This document shows positions 1-7,680 of a stretch of DNA of 39,847 nucleotides, in pieces; position 1 is the first letter of the stretch, and every line of letters starts with the position of its first letter. Source of the DNA: Methylomonas rivi (GTDB taxonomy: Bacteria > Pseudomonadota > Gammaproteobacteria > Methylococcales > Methylomonadaceae); NCBI RefSeq assembly GCF_024505165.1, contig NZ_JANIBK010000025.1, positions 1 to 39,847 of the forward strand, given 5' to 3'. Both the position numbers and the translations under genes were made by a program. The notes below the pieces were generated by a model. It ran no database searches and was not told the DNA's origin. It saw only the letters and a list, made by a program, of their open reading frames with translations.

Positions 1-9
1 TAATAGATT

Positions 10-31
10 GGAGCTTGATTTTTCAAGCTCC
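10..31. other. Perfect hairpin upstream of the first gene
   Basis: A perfect 9-bp inverted repeat (GGAGCTTGA / TCAAGCTCC) around a four-base loop. No T-run follows on the plus strand, so it is not a complete intrinsic terminator in that direction. It may end a gene lying before the window or sit in the 5' leader of the gene at 63. Confidence 0.5.
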
Positions 32-62
32 GGTTAGGTTCAACGAATCATAGGTGATAAAC

Positions 63-737
63 GTGAAAAATAATAAATTGACTAAAGCCGTTTTGGCAGC
101 ATTAGTATTTGCTAGCACTTCCGTATTGGCGGCTTCGGATTATCCGGCCGCGGACTTCCAGCCAAAGGTGGTTTTTAGCGACGAAAGCGCGCAAAGCGCT
201 CCTGAATCGAAACCGGCAGCTGCCGCAGTGGAGGAAGAAGCGGAAGCGGACCCGAAATATCCGGCTACTAACTTCCAACCGAAAGTGCTTTATAAAGATG
301 CGGACTATAAACATAGCGCGGCGGTGCCAAGCGCGGCGGGCTCTTCCGCAAAATCCGCATCAGCTACGGTGTCTGCTGCAAGCGCGGAACTGGAAGTGAT
401 AGAAAACGAAAAAGCGGCTTCGTCCGATTTTTCCTATATCGGATTGATTGCTTTGGCCGCAATAGGTTTTGTGGTTTATAGTAAAAAATCCGGCGGACAA
501 GCGGCGGTATCATCGGCCGCGGGCGATTATGTTGCCGCTACCGGCGCTACCGGCGTGGAAAAATACTTGGAAAAAATGGGTGCCAATAAAACCGGTGTTG
601 ACAAGTATTTAGAAAAGCAAACAGCAAATCCATCAACTGGCGTAGCTAAATATATGGCTAAACAGATTGTGAAAGACAGAGAAGCTGCGGCGGCAAGAGC
701 AACTGGCGTTGAAAAATATTTGCGCGATAAAGGTTAA
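63..737 (+). CDS. Exported, membrane-anchored repeat protein of unknown function
   Basis: I do not recognise a named family. I place the start at the GTG at 63, because AGGTG at 52-56 is correctly spaced from it; an in-frame GTG at 54 lies inside that site. The 224-residue product opens with a signal peptide (basic residues, hydrophobic 9-22, cleavage near VLA-A at 23). The exported part carries two copies of YPAxxFQPKVxY, near residues 27 and 66. An Ala/Ser/Glu-rich stretch follows, then one predicted membrane segment near 124-141 (YIGLIALAAIGFVVYS) and a basic stretch. The C-terminal tail holds four copies of TGVxKY[LM], the last in TGVEKYLRDKG at the very end. Signal peptide plus late membrane segment suggests a periplasmic N-terminal part and a cytoplasmic repeat tail. 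The neighbouring tal gene has its own likely promoter, so a shared role is not implied. Confidence 0.8.
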   Translation: MKNNKLTKAVLAALVFASTSVLAASDYPAADFQPKVVFSDESAQSAPESKPAAAAVEEEAEADPKYPATNFQPKVLYKDADYKHSAAVPSAAGSSAKSASATVSAASAELEVIENEKAASSDFSYIGLIALAAIGFVVYSKKSGGQAAVSSAAGDYVAATGATGVEKYLEKMGANKTGVDKYLEKQTANPSTGVAKYMAKQIVKDREAAAARATGVEKYLRDKG

Positions 738-759
738 TTGATTGTTTCGGAACCGAGGG

Positions 760-777
760 GCGGAAATGGGTTTCCGC
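760..777 (+). terminator. Hairpin after the repeat-protein gene
   Basis: GCGGAAA / TTTCCGC, a 7-bp stem with a four-base loop, 23 bases after the stop codon. No T-run follows, so termination is uncertain; it could instead protect the 3' end of the transcript. Confidence 0.35.
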
Positions 778-818
778 GCAAGGGCTCCAAAAATTAGTTA
801 GCAGGTTATTGTTGAAGG

Positions 819-890
819 ATCGCCACAAGTTGCGCCTTAAGAGTCTGCCGATGCAGTCCGGGGTTGCGATGAGTGGCGATTTTGCTTTTG
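819..890 (+). other. Possible structured intergenic element
   Basis: ATCGCCAC (819-826) pairs with GTGGCGAT (873-880) and is followed by a T-rich run (TTTTGCTTTT). The 46-base interior contains a small CTGC/GCAG hairpin. It could be a terminator or part of a small RNA; sequence alone cannot decide. Confidence 0.25.
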
Positions 891-903
891 CATACAAACC
901 ACA

Positions 904-932
904 TAAACAGTTTTTTCAAATATTCCTATAAG
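904..932 (+). promoter_or_regulatory. Candidate sigma-70 promoter for tal
   Basis: TAAACA (904-909) and TATAAG (927-932) with a 17-base spacer, matching TTGACA at 4 of 6 and TATAAT at 5 of 6 positions. Transcription would begin near 939, giving a leader of about 76 bases before tal. Confidence 0.4.
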
Positions 933-1014
933 AAATCAAGTTGCGTCTACGACAGATAAGCAGCTGTTTTAAGTACGGGAACCTCCATTTAAACTACACA
1001 ACGAGGACACTTTC

Positions 1015-2001
1015 ATGGCAAGAAACTTACTTGAGCAACTTCGCGAAATGACAGTAGTGGTCGCGGATACCGGCGACATCCAAGCTATTGAAACATTTAA
1101 ACCACGCGATGCAACCACCAATCCGTCTCTGATCACCGCTGCGGCGCAAATGCCGCAATATCAAGGTATTGTCGACGATACCTTGAAAGGTGCGCGCGCG
1201 ACTTTGGGGGCCGGTGCTGCGGCCGCGGAAGTCGTATCTTTGGCATTCGACCGTTTGGCAGTGTCTTTCGGTCTGAAAATTTTGGAAATCATCGAAGGCC
1301 GGGTTTCGACGGAAGTTGATGCGCGCTTATCTTTCGATGTCGACGCTACCATTGCGAAAGGTCGCGATCTGATTAAGCAATACGAAGCGGCCGGTATTTC
1401 CAAGGAGCGCGTGCTGATTAAAATTGCCGCGACTTGGGAAGGTATTCAAGCGGCGGCTGTTTTGGAAAAAGAAGGCATTCATTGCAACCTGACATTGTTG
1501 TTCGGCATGCACCAAGCGATTGCTTGCGCGGAAAACGGCATCACTCTGATTTCGCCTTTCGTGGGACGTATTCTGGATTGGTACAAAAAAGATACCGGTC
1601 GTGATTCTTACGCTCCAGCTGAAGATCCGGGCGTATTGTCAGTGACCGAAGTTTATAACTACTATAAAAAATTCGGGTACAACACCGAAGTAATGGGCGC
1701 AAGCTTCAGAAACATCGGCGAGATCACCGAGCTGGCCGGTTGCGATTTATTGACGATTGCACCCTCTTTGTTGGCTGAACTGCAATCCGTCGAAGGCGAT
1801 TTGCCGCGTAAACTGGATCCTGCCGCAGCCGCGGGTGCATCAGTGGAAAAAATCAACGTGGATAAAGCGACTTTCGAACGCATGCACGAAGAAAACCGCA
1901 TGGCCAAGGAAAAATTGGCCGAAGGTATCGATGGTTTTGCCAAGGCTTTGGAAACATTGGAAAAATTATTGTCGGACCGTTTGGCCGCTCTGGAAGCTTA
2001 A
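1015..2001 (+). CDS. tal: Transaldolase
   Basis: Transfers a dihydroxyacetone unit between sedoheptulose 7-phosphate and glyceraldehyde 3-phosphate, giving erythrose 4-phosphate and fructose 6-phosphate, in the cytoplasmic pentose phosphate or ribulose-monophosphate pathway. The 328-residue protein has the length and pattern of the TalB-type (class I) family. The Schiff-base lysine is K136 in [13 protein letters not shown]18 (VVADTGD) and E100 ([10 protein letters not shown]) correspond to the catalytic Asp17 and Glu96 of E. coli TalB with a constant offset. TTNPSL near 34-39 is the other family signature. GAGG about ten bases upstream supports the ATG at 1015. It is followed 105 bases later by fba on the same strand; the pair fits the rearrangement branch of formaldehyde fixation in methylotrophs, although both enzymes are also common elsewhere. 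Confidence 0.95.
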   Translation: MARNLLEQLREMTVVVADTGDIQAIETFKPRDATTNPSLITAAAQMPQYQGIVDDTLKGARATLGAGAAAAEVVSLAFDRLAVSFGLKILEIIEGRVSTEVDARLSFDVDATIAKGRDLIKQYEAAGISKERVLIKIAATWEGIQAAAVLEKEGIHCNLTLLFGMHQAIACAENGITLISPFVGRILDWYKKDTGRDSYAPAEDPGVLSVTEVYNYYKKFGYNTEVMGASFRNIGEITELAGCDLLTIAPSLLAELQSVEGDLPRKLDPAAAAGASVEKINVDKATFERMHEENRMAKEKLAEGIDGFAKALETLEKLLSDRLAALEA

Positions 2002-2014
2002 AGATGACCTAGCC

Positions 2015-2037
2015 CCGTGTAAGTTACCCTTGCACGG
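2015..2037 (+). other. First hairpin between tal and fba
   Basis: CCGTGTAAG and CTTGCACGG pair over 9 positions with one G-U wobble around the loop TTACC. It begins 13 bases after the tal stop and is not followed by a T-run. Confidence 0.4.
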
Positions 2038-2052
2038 CGCGCTTCTATTTGC

Positions 2053-2080
2053 AAGGCCGCCGAATCGAGTACGCGGCCTT
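2053..2080 (+). terminator. Second hairpin between tal and fba, terminator-like
   Basis: AAGGCCGC / GCGGCCTT, a perfect 8-bp GC-rich stem with a 12-base loop, followed by CATTTATTG. The downstream run is only partly T-rich, so partial termination or RNA processing that sets the tal to fba ratio is more likely than a complete stop. Confidence 0.4.
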
Positions 2081-2106
2081 CATTTATTGATAACAGGATA
2101 AATTGC

Positions 2107-3183
2107 ATGACAAAAATTTTAGATGTTGTAAAACCCGGTGTCGTTACCGGTGAAGATGTACAAAAATTGTTCGCGCTCTGCAAGGAAAATAGCTTTGCAT
2201 TGCCCGCGGTCAACGTGATCAGTACCGATACCATCAATGCGGTTTTGGAAGCCGCCGCAAAGGCGAAATCGCCTGTCATTATTCAATTTTCAAATGGCGG
2301 CGCGGCTTTTATGGCCGGTAAAGGTCTGAAATTGGAAGGTCAAGGCTGTTCTATCGTCGGCGCGATTTCCGGCGCTCATCACGTACACCGCATGGCGGAA
2401 CTGTACGGCGTGCCCGTGATTTTACATACCGACCATGCGGCGAAAAAACTGCTGCCATGGGTAGACGGCATGCTGGACGAAGGCGAAAAATTCTTTGCCG
2501 CAACCGGTAAGCCTTTATTCAGCTCGCACATGCTGGACTTGTCCGAAGAAAGTCTGGAAGAAAACATCGAGACTTGCGGTAAATACCTGGAACGCATGTC
2601 CAAAATGGGTATGACGCTGGAAATCGAACTAGGCTGCACCGGCGGCGAAGAAGACGGTGTCGACAATAGCGGCATGGACCACTCCGCGCTGTACACTCAG
2701 CCGGAAGACGTGGCATATGCTTATGAGCATTTGAACAAAATCAGCCCTAATTTCACGATTGCGGCTTCATTCGGTAACGTACATGGGGTTTATTCGCCGG
2801 GCAACGTTAAACTGACGCCGGCAATTTTGGATAATTCGCAAAAATACGTGTCCGAAAAGTTCGGTTTGCCGCCTAAATCGTTGACTTTCGTATTCCATGG
2901 CGGTTCCGGCTCTTCTCCGGAGGAAATCAAGGAATCCATTAGCTATGGCGTGGTTAAGATGAACATCGACACCGATACCCAATGGGCAACCTGGGAAGGC
3001 GTGATGAACTTTTACAAGAAAAACGAAGGCTATTTGCAAGGCCAAATCGGCAACCCCGACGGTGCCGATAAACCTAATAAAAAATACTATGACCCACGGG
3101 TATGGCAACGTGCCGGTCAAGAAGGTATGGTTGTCCGCTTGCAACAAGCTTTCCAAGAATTGAACGCGGTAAACTCGTTGTAA
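2107..3183 (+). CDS. fba: Class II fructose-bisphosphate aldolase
   Basis: Zinc-dependent cleavage or formation of fructose 1,6-bisphosphate from glyceraldehyde 3-phosphate and dihydroxyacetone phosphate, in the cytoplasm. The 358-residue protein is a class IIA (FbaA-type) enzyme, against 359 in E. coli, and residues fall at nearly the same numbers. D109 and H110 lie in VILHTDHAAKK; E172 and E174 in LEIELGCTGGEED; H226 in FGNVHGVY; H264 in FHGGSGS. H110, H226 and H264 with E174 would hold the metals and D109 is the catalytic acid. Its position behind tal suggests a shared unit for sugar-phosphate rearrangement. In RuMP methanotrophs the same reaction serves the Embden-Meyerhof variant; that link is inference. 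Confidence 0.95.
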   Translation: MTKILDVVKPGVVTGEDVQKLFALCKENSFALPAVNVISTDTINAVLEAAAKAKSPVIIQFSNGGAAFMAGKGLKLEGQGCSIVGAISGAHHVHRMAELYGVPVILHTDHAAKKLLPWVDGMLDEGEKFFAATGKPLFSSHMLDLSEESLEENIETCGKYLERMSKMGMTLEIELGCTGGEEDGVDNSGMDHSALYTQPEDVAYAYEHLNKISPNFTIAASFGNVHGVYSPGNVKLTPAILDNSQKYVSEKFGLPPKSLTFVFHGGSGSSPEEIKESISYGVVKMNIDTDTQWATWEGVMNFYKKNEGYLQGQIGNPDGADKPNKKYYDPRVWQRAGQEGMVVRLQQAFQELNAVNSL

Positions 3184-3190
3184 TCTTTAC

Positions 3191-3230
3191 GGATGGCGGA
3201 GAGCCCGTTCTCCGCCATCCGTCGTCTATT
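3191..3230 (+). terminator. Intrinsic terminator after fba
   Basis: GGATGGCGGAGA and TCTCCGCCATCC form a perfect 12-bp stem (3191-3202 with 3209-3220) around a six-base loop, starting 7 bases after the fba stop. The following GTCGTCTATTTG is only moderately T-rich, but the stem is by far the strongest in the region. Confidence 0.75.
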
Positions 3231-3340
3231 TGCAGGACTGTCTAAATTTTGACGCTTGCAACCCCCTCCGAATAAGATTCAAAGCGTTCCTCGATAACGT
3301 CCGGCAAGCGAGCGGTTTTTGGCTGTTGCTTGGAGCATCC

Positions 3341-3369
3341 TTCTAAAACAATGTTTTTTCTTGTATTAT
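3341..3369 (+). promoter_or_regulatory. Weak sigma-70 promoter candidate before fliL
   Basis: TTCTAA (3341-3346), a 17-base spacer and TATTAT (3364-3369) in an AT-rich part of the fba-fliL gap. The -10 is good and the -35 poor. It could give basal transcription of the flagellar operon. Confidence 0.25.
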
Positions 3370-3420
3370 CGATACGGATTTAGCTAACGGTAACGAGCAA
3401 TAAATGGCGGTCCGGAAGTT

Positions 3421-3437
3421 TGGCGCATTTAATGCTT
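3421..3437 (+). promoter_or_regulatory. Candidate sigma-54 promoter for the fliL operon
   Basis: TGGCGCATTTAATGCTT keeps the essential GG (3422-3423) and GC (3434-3435) exactly ten bases apart and agrees with TGGCAC-N5-TTGCT at most positions. Transcription would begin near 3447, leaving a leader of about 12 bases that still contains the AAGGG ribosome binding site of fliL. In polarly flagellated gammaproteobacteria many flagellar operons use sigma-54 with FleQ/FlrA, which fits. The gene for that activator is not in this window. Confidence 0.45.
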
Positions 3438-3458
3438 ATTCATTTACAAGGGCAGGGT

Positions 3459-3986
3459 ATGGCTGATACTGAACCAAAAGACGCTGAAAAAAAGTCATCA
3501 AAAAAACTAATCATCATCATCGCGGTAACGGTCTTGTTACTGGGCGGCGGAGCCGGCGGTTATTTCTTTTTTATGAATAAGCCGGCCGATTCGGCACAAA
3601 CCGATAAAAAAGACGAGGCTAAGTCAGCCGAAGAAGAGAAAAAAGAAGAAGAAGCCGATCCAGCTTTGGCGGAACAGTATTACGAGTTGAGCGATCCCTT
3701 ATTGGTCAATTTTCCGCCGAATGCCGGTGCCAAAATTGTCAAAGTGTCTGTAACCGTATTGGTTAAAGGCGAAGCAAACGCTACGGCGCTAAAGAAACAC
3801 GAACCCATGATTCGGAATAATCTATTGATGGCAATCAGCTCGCTGGGCGCGGACAAGGCTAAAACGTTGGAAGGTAAGCAGGAATTGCAAGCAACGATGT
3901 TAACCGAGATAGGAAAGGTAATGGAACTGATGACGAAGAAGAACCCGGTTAAAGCGGTCTATTTTACTGAATTTGTAATGCAATAA
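3459..3986 (+). CDS. fliL: Flagellar basal body-associated protein FliL
   Basis: FliL is a single-pass inner-membrane protein that encircles the stator units and supports torque at the motor. I choose the ATG at 3459 (175 residues), because AAGGG sits just upstream; an upstream in-frame TTG at 3420 lies within the candidate promoter. The sequence shows a short Lys-rich cytoplasmic start, one membrane helix (LIIIIAVTVLLLGGGAGGYF), a charged Glu/Lys linker, and a periplasmic domain beginning near YYELSDPLLVNFP. The family C-terminus is present (NPVKAVYFTEFVMQ). The stop codon directly abuts the fliM start, so the two are translationally linked. Confidence 0.93.
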   Translation: MADTEPKDAEKKSSKKLIIIIAVTVLLLGGGAGGYFFFMNKPADSAQTDKKDEAKSAEEEKKEEEADPALAEQYYELSDPLLVNFPPNAGAKIVKVSVTVLVKGEANATALKKHEPMIRNNLLMAISSLGADKAKTLEGKQELQATMLTEIGKVMELMTKKNPVKAVYFTEFVMQ

Positions 3987-4967
3987 ATGTCTACCGCGGA
4001 TTTACTCTCCCAGGATGAAATCGACGCGCTGCTGCACGGCGTTGACGATGGCGACGTCGATACCGGCCACGAGGACGAAGGGCTTAATAAAGCCGCTAGA
4101 CTCTATGACTTCAATAGCCAGGAGCGCATCGTTCGCGGCAGGATGCCCACGCTCGAAATGGTCAACGAGCGGTTCGCCCGCTATTTTCGGATTGCCTTGT
4201 TTAACTTTTTGCGGCGGGCGGCCGAAATTTCGGTATCCGGCATTCAGGTACAAAAATTTTCCGAGTTTATCCAGGGCTTGTTTGTACCGACCAATCTGAA
4301 TGTGATTCGCATGTCCCCCCTGCGGGGACGGGCGCTGATCGTTATGGAACCACGGTTGGTTTTTACCGCGGTAGACAATTTTTTCGGCGGTGGCGGGCAG
4401 TTTTATAACAAGGTGGAAGGCCGGGAATTTACGCCGACGGAAATGCGGATCATCCGCCTGATTATCGACATGATCTTCAAGGATCTGGCGGAGGCATGGA
4501 AGCCGGTCATGGATGTGGATTTCGAATATCTCAATTCGGAAGTCAATCCGCAGTTTGCCAATATCGTCAGTCCCTCCGAAATCGTGGTGATTTCGACCAT
4601 CCACGTGGAACTTGAAGGCGGCGGCGGCGATATTAATATTGCCATGCCGTACACCATGATAGAACCGATCAGAGAATTGTTGGACGCAGTGACCAGCGAC
4701 AGGGGCGAGGTCGACGGGCGCTGGCAGGAATCGCTCAGGATCGAAATTATGCGCAGCGAAGTGACGGTGACCAGTAAGCTGATAGAAAAGGAAATGCATA
4801 TCAGCGATGTGATCGAGCTGAAAAAAGGCGATGTGATACCCATTGATATGCCGGAAACGGTATTGCTGGAAGTCGAAAACGTACCGGTTTTTAAAGGTAA
4901 GCTAGGCTTATCGGATGGCAACTACGCCATTGAAATAGTTGAGAAAGTAAATTTAGATAATTTGTGA
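3987..4967 (+). CDS. fliM: Flagellar motor switch protein FliM
   Basis: C-ring protein that binds phosphorylated CheY and switches rotation direction. The 326 residues show the conserved N-terminal CheY-binding peptide (LLSQDEIDALL, residues 6-16), a central CheC-like domain with the FFGGGG motif, and a C-terminal SpoA (FliN-like) domain from about 245. The ATG follows the fliL stop without a gap. Partners FliN and CheY are encoded in the same cluster. All expected segments are present, so the switch should be functional. Confidence 0.97.
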   Translation: MSTADLLSQDEIDALLHGVDDGDVDTGHEDEGLNKAARLYDFNSQERIVRGRMPTLEMVNERFARYFRIALFNFLRRAAEISVSGIQVQKFSEFIQGLFVPTNLNVIRMSPLRGRALIVMEPRLVFTAVDNFFGGGGQFYNKVEGREFTPTEMRIIRLIIDMIFKDLAEAWKPVMDVDFEYLNSEVNPQFANIVSPSEIVVISTIHVELEGGGGDINIAMPYTMIEPIRELLDAVTSDRGEVDGRWQESLRIEIMRSEVTVTSKLIEKEMHISDVIELKKGDVIPIDMPETVLLEVENVPVFKGKLGLSDGNYAIEIVEKVNLDNL

Positions 4968-4986
4968 CGGTTTAGGCGAATCAGAA

Positions 4987-5433
4987 ATGAGTGAAAACGA
5001 TGAAATAGGCGATGATTGGGCGGCCGCCATGGAAGAACAGGCGGATACTGATGCCGATTGGGGCGACGCCTTGAAGGAACAGGCCACTGGCTCTAAAGGT
5101 TCCGGAGGATACGAGGCCGCCGGTTTTCCGAATCTCGAGGACGTCAAGCAAAAGACGTATACCAACGCCGATGAAGTAAAACTGGACGTTATTTTGGATG
5201 TGCCGGTAACCGTTTCGTTGGAAATCGGCAGGACCAAAATCAACATCAGAAATTTATTGCAGCTTAACCAAGGTTCGGTCGTTGAACTCGACCGGTTTGC
5301 CGGCGAACCCATGGACGTGCTGGTGAACGGCACGTTGGTCGCTCATGGCGAAGTCGTGGTGGTCAACGATAAGTTCGGTATTCGCTTAACCGATATTATC
5401 AGCCCCTCCGAACGCGTTAGAAAGCTGGGTTGA
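4987..5433 (+). CDS. fliN: Flagellar motor switch protein FliN
   Basis: Forms the base of the C-ring with FliM and helps dock the export ATPase complex. The 148-residue protein has an acidic, Gly/Ala-rich N-terminal extension of roughly 60 residues, followed by a typical SpoA domain (LDVPVTVSLEIGRTKINIRN ... GEVVVVNDKFGIRLTDI) to the end. The long extension is usual for pseudomonad-like FliN proteins and absent from the shortest homologues. The stop overlaps the fliO start by one base (TGATG). Confidence 0.96.
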   Translation: MSENDEIGDDWAAAMEEQADTDADWGDALKEQATGSKGSGGYEAAGFPNLEDVKQKTYTNADEVKLDVILDVPVTVSLEIGRTKINIRNLLQLNQGSVVELDRFAGEPMDVLVNGTLVAHGEVVVVNDKFGIRLTDIISPSERVRKLG

Positions 5434-5873
5434 TGGTAAAAACGCAGCTATTTGTTTTTACGATGGCCGTATCGGTAGCCGGGTCCGGTTATGCCGGGGA
5501 TGCCGGTGCGGCAAAGCAGTCCGCAAATATCATATCGTATGCGGATGCGTTGCAATGGCTATTGGCGTTGGTGGTTGTGCTGGGCTTGTTTGGGAGCCTT
5601 ATCTGGCTGTTGCGCAAAAGCGGCGGCCTGTCTTTAGCCGGAAAGGGCCAGTTGAGCGTCATATCCGGTTTGTCGGTCGGTGTACGCGAAAAGCTGGTAC
5701 TGGTAAAAGTGGGTGAAAAGCAATTATTGCTAGGGGTAACGCCGGGCAGAATCGATAAGTTGCTTGAGCTGGAAGGCGATGCCCGTTTATTTCAGAATCA
5801 GGAAAATCCGCAAGTCAACGGGCTTTTTGCGCAAAAATTACAGCAAGTGTTGCAAGGAAAGTCCGATGTATAA
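5433..5873 (+). CDS. fliO: Flagellar biosynthesis protein FliO
   Basis: Small membrane protein that assists assembly of the FliP ring in the flagellar export gate. I use the ATG at 5433, overlapping the fliN stop; an in-frame TTG at 5430 is less likely. The 146 residues show a signal-like hydrophobic start ([17 protein letters not shown]), a membrane helix ([18 protein letters not shown], about 46-63), then the conserved cytoplasmic segment ([22 protein letters not shown]). FliO is poorly conserved, and the call rests on that segment plus its position between fliN and fliP. Confidence 0.9.
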   Translation: MVKTQLFVFTMAVSVAGSGYAGDAGAAKQSANIISYADALQWLLALVVVLGLFGSLIWLLRKSGGLSLAGKGQLSVISGLSVGVREKLVLVKVGEKQLLLGVTPGRIDKLLELEGDARLFQNQENPQVNGLFAQKLQQVLQGKSDV

Positions 5874-6621
5874 AATGCGGATACTGTTGAGCGGGTTGGT
5901 TGCCTTTCTGTTGAGTATGCCGGAACTCGTCTGCGCGGCTACGCCGGGCATAGACGCGATTACCGTAACCACCAATCCCAAGGGTGGCGAAACGTATACG
6001 GTGACGATTCAGATTTTGGCCATTATGACCATGCTGACCTTGCTGCCGGCATTGTTGTTAACCATGACTTCCTTTACCCGCATCATGATTGTGCTGGGCT
6101 TATTAAGGCAGGCCTTGGGTGCGCAGCAGGCGCCCAGTAATCAGGTGCTGCTGGGGTTGTCGCTGTTTTTGACTATCTTCATCATGATGCCGGTGTTGGA
6201 AAAGGTCAACGATACGGCTGTACAGCCTTATCTGGAAGAGAAAATGGATGCCGTTACCGCGTTGCAAACCGCGTCCGAGCCTTTTAAACAGTTCATGCTC
6301 AAGCAAACCCGTGAAAGCGATATCGACATGTTCGTCAGAATCTCGGGCAAGGAGCAAATCAACAAGCCTGAAGATGTGCCTTTTTCCCTACTGCTTCCCG
6401 CCTACGTCACCAGCGAACTAAAAACCGCCTTTCAGATCGGTTTTCTGGTGTTTTTGCCGTTTTTGGTGATCGATTTGGTGGTGGCCAGCGTGTTGATGTC
6501 GATGGGTATGATGATGCTGTCGCCGATGATCGTGTCCCTGCCGTTTAAAATCATGCTGTTTGTATTAGCGGACGGATGGTCGCTGGTGCTGGAAATGCTG
6601 GCGGCCAGTTTTTATGTTTAA
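5866..6621 (+). CDS. fliP: Flagellar export gate protein FliP
   Basis: Core subunit of the FliPQR export channel in the inner membrane. The open frame extends further upstream, but the ATG at 5866 has AAGGA seven bases before it and gives a normal 251-residue protein with a signal peptide ([19 protein letters not shown]), which FliP characteristically has. The family signature [17 protein letters not shown] is intact, followed by the second hydrophobic block ([17 protein letters not shown]) and the C-terminal pair of membrane helices ([20 protein letters not shown]). It overlaps fliO by 8 bases. Confidence 0.96.
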   Translation: MYKMRILLSGLVAFLLSMPELVCAATPGIDAITVTTNPKGGETYTVTIQILAIMTMLTLLPALLLTMTSFTRIMIVLGLLRQALGAQQAPSNQVLLGLSLFLTIFIMMPVLEKVNDTAVQPYLEEKMDAVTALQTASEPFKQFMLKQTRESDIDMFVRISGKEQINKPEDVPFSLLLPAYVTSELKTAFQIGFLVFLPFLVIDLVVASVLMSMGMMMLSPMIVSLPFKIMLFVLADGWSLVLEMLAASFYV

Positions 6622-6637
6622 CGTTGCGGTTGTTTAA

Positions 6638-6907
6638 ATGACCCCCGAAACCATATCGGTAATCGCCCAGGAAACGGTCATGGTGGCGCTGAAAATTATG
6701 GGGCCGATTTTATTGTCTTCCTTGGCTATCGGCTTGTTGGTTTCGATGTTTCAGGCGGCAACCTCGATTCAGGAGCAAACCCTTACCTTTATTCCGAAAC
6801 TCGCCGTCATAGTCGTGGTATTGATGATTGCCGGTCCGGGTATGTTGCAAATGCTCATCGATTATTTTCAGGATTTGATGCGCGAAATTCCTAATTTGAT
6901 AGGATGA
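6638..6907 (+). CDS. fliQ: Flagellar export gate protein FliQ
   Basis: Two-helix inner-membrane subunit of the export gate. At 89 residues it has exactly the family length, with the typical beginning (MTPETISVIAQETV) and two hydrophobic helices around residues 16-38 and 52-75 linked by the conserved QAATSIQEQTLTFIPK loop. The ribosome binding site is weak, which suggests dependence on translation of fliP. The stop overlaps the fliR start (ATGA). Confidence 0.96.
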   Translation: MTPETISVIAQETVMVALKIMGPILLSSLAIGLLVSMFQAATSIQEQTLTFIPKLAVIVVVLMIAGPGMLQMLIDYFQDLMREIPNLIG

Positions 6908-7680
6908 ATTTTCAAGAAGACGAACTTATCGCCTATCTTGCCTCGTTCGTTTGGCCGTTCATGCGGGTCAGCGCCATGTTTATATCCATTCCCGTTTTTA
7001 GCGTCAATAGCATTCCGGCCAGATTGAAAGTGATGCTGAGTATGTTGATCACCTTCGTCATTGCGCCCACGTTGCCGGAAATGCCGGCGGTCGAGCTGTT
7101 TAGTTCGGCGGGCTTGGCCGTAAGCGTGCAACAGTTGATGATAGGGATTTCCACCGGTTTTATTTTACAAATGGTCTTTTCAATTCTGTTGTTTGCCGGG
7201 CAGTCGATAGCGTACAGCATGGGCTTGGGTTTTGCGTCGTTGGTCGACCCGGCTACCGGCCTACAGACACCGGTAATTGCCCAGCTTTTTGTGATCGGTT
7301 CCAGTTTGTTGTTTTTAGCCGTGGACGGGCATTTGCTGCTTATCGAGATGTTGGCGCAGAGTTTTCACAGCTTGCCGGTAGCTGCCGATGGCTTGGAAAA
7401 AGCCAATCTATGGCAAATCATTGCCTGGAGTAGCCGGATTTTTGCCGACGGCGTGTTATTGGCGTTACCCATCATGGCAACCCTGCTGTTTGTCAATATC
7501 AGCTTCGGCATTGCCTCGAAAGCCGCGCCGCAATTACAACTGTTCGGTATCGGTTTTCCAATCACTATTCTGTTGGGCATGCTGCTCATCTGGCTCGGAT
7601 TAGTCAGCATGCTGGAAGGTTTTGCCGACAAATTGCAGGACGGGTTCGTGCTGGTTAGCCAAGTGTTGAGAATGAACTGA
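6904..7680 (+). CDS. fliR: Flagellar export gate protein FliR
   Basis: Single-copy subunit that completes the FliPQR channel. The 258 residues contain about six membrane segments and family motifs such as FVWPFMRVSAMFISIPVF near the start and GLGFASLVDPATGLQTPV in the middle. The start overlaps the fliQ stop by four bases, and its own stop overlaps the flhB start by one base, so fliQ, fliR and flhB are translationally coupled. Confidence 0.96.
   Translation: MNFQEDELIAYLASFVWPFMRVSAMFISIPVFSVNSIPARLKVMLSMLITFVIAPTLPEMPAVELFSSAGLAVSVQQLMIGISTGFILQMVFSILLFAGQSIAYSMGLGFASLVDPATGLQTPVIAQLFVIGSSLLFLAVDGHLLLIEMLAQSFHSLPVAADGLEKANLWQIIAWSSRIFADGVLLALPIMATLLFVNISFGIASKAAPQLQLFGIGFPITILLGMLLIWLGLVSMLEGFADKLQDGFVLVSQVLRMN

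Noticed and set aside
4002-4799. 265-codon open frame antisense to fliM
   Set aside because: It lies wholly inside fliM, has no ribosome binding site, and its His/Arg-rich product is typical of a shadow frame opposite a GC-rich gene.
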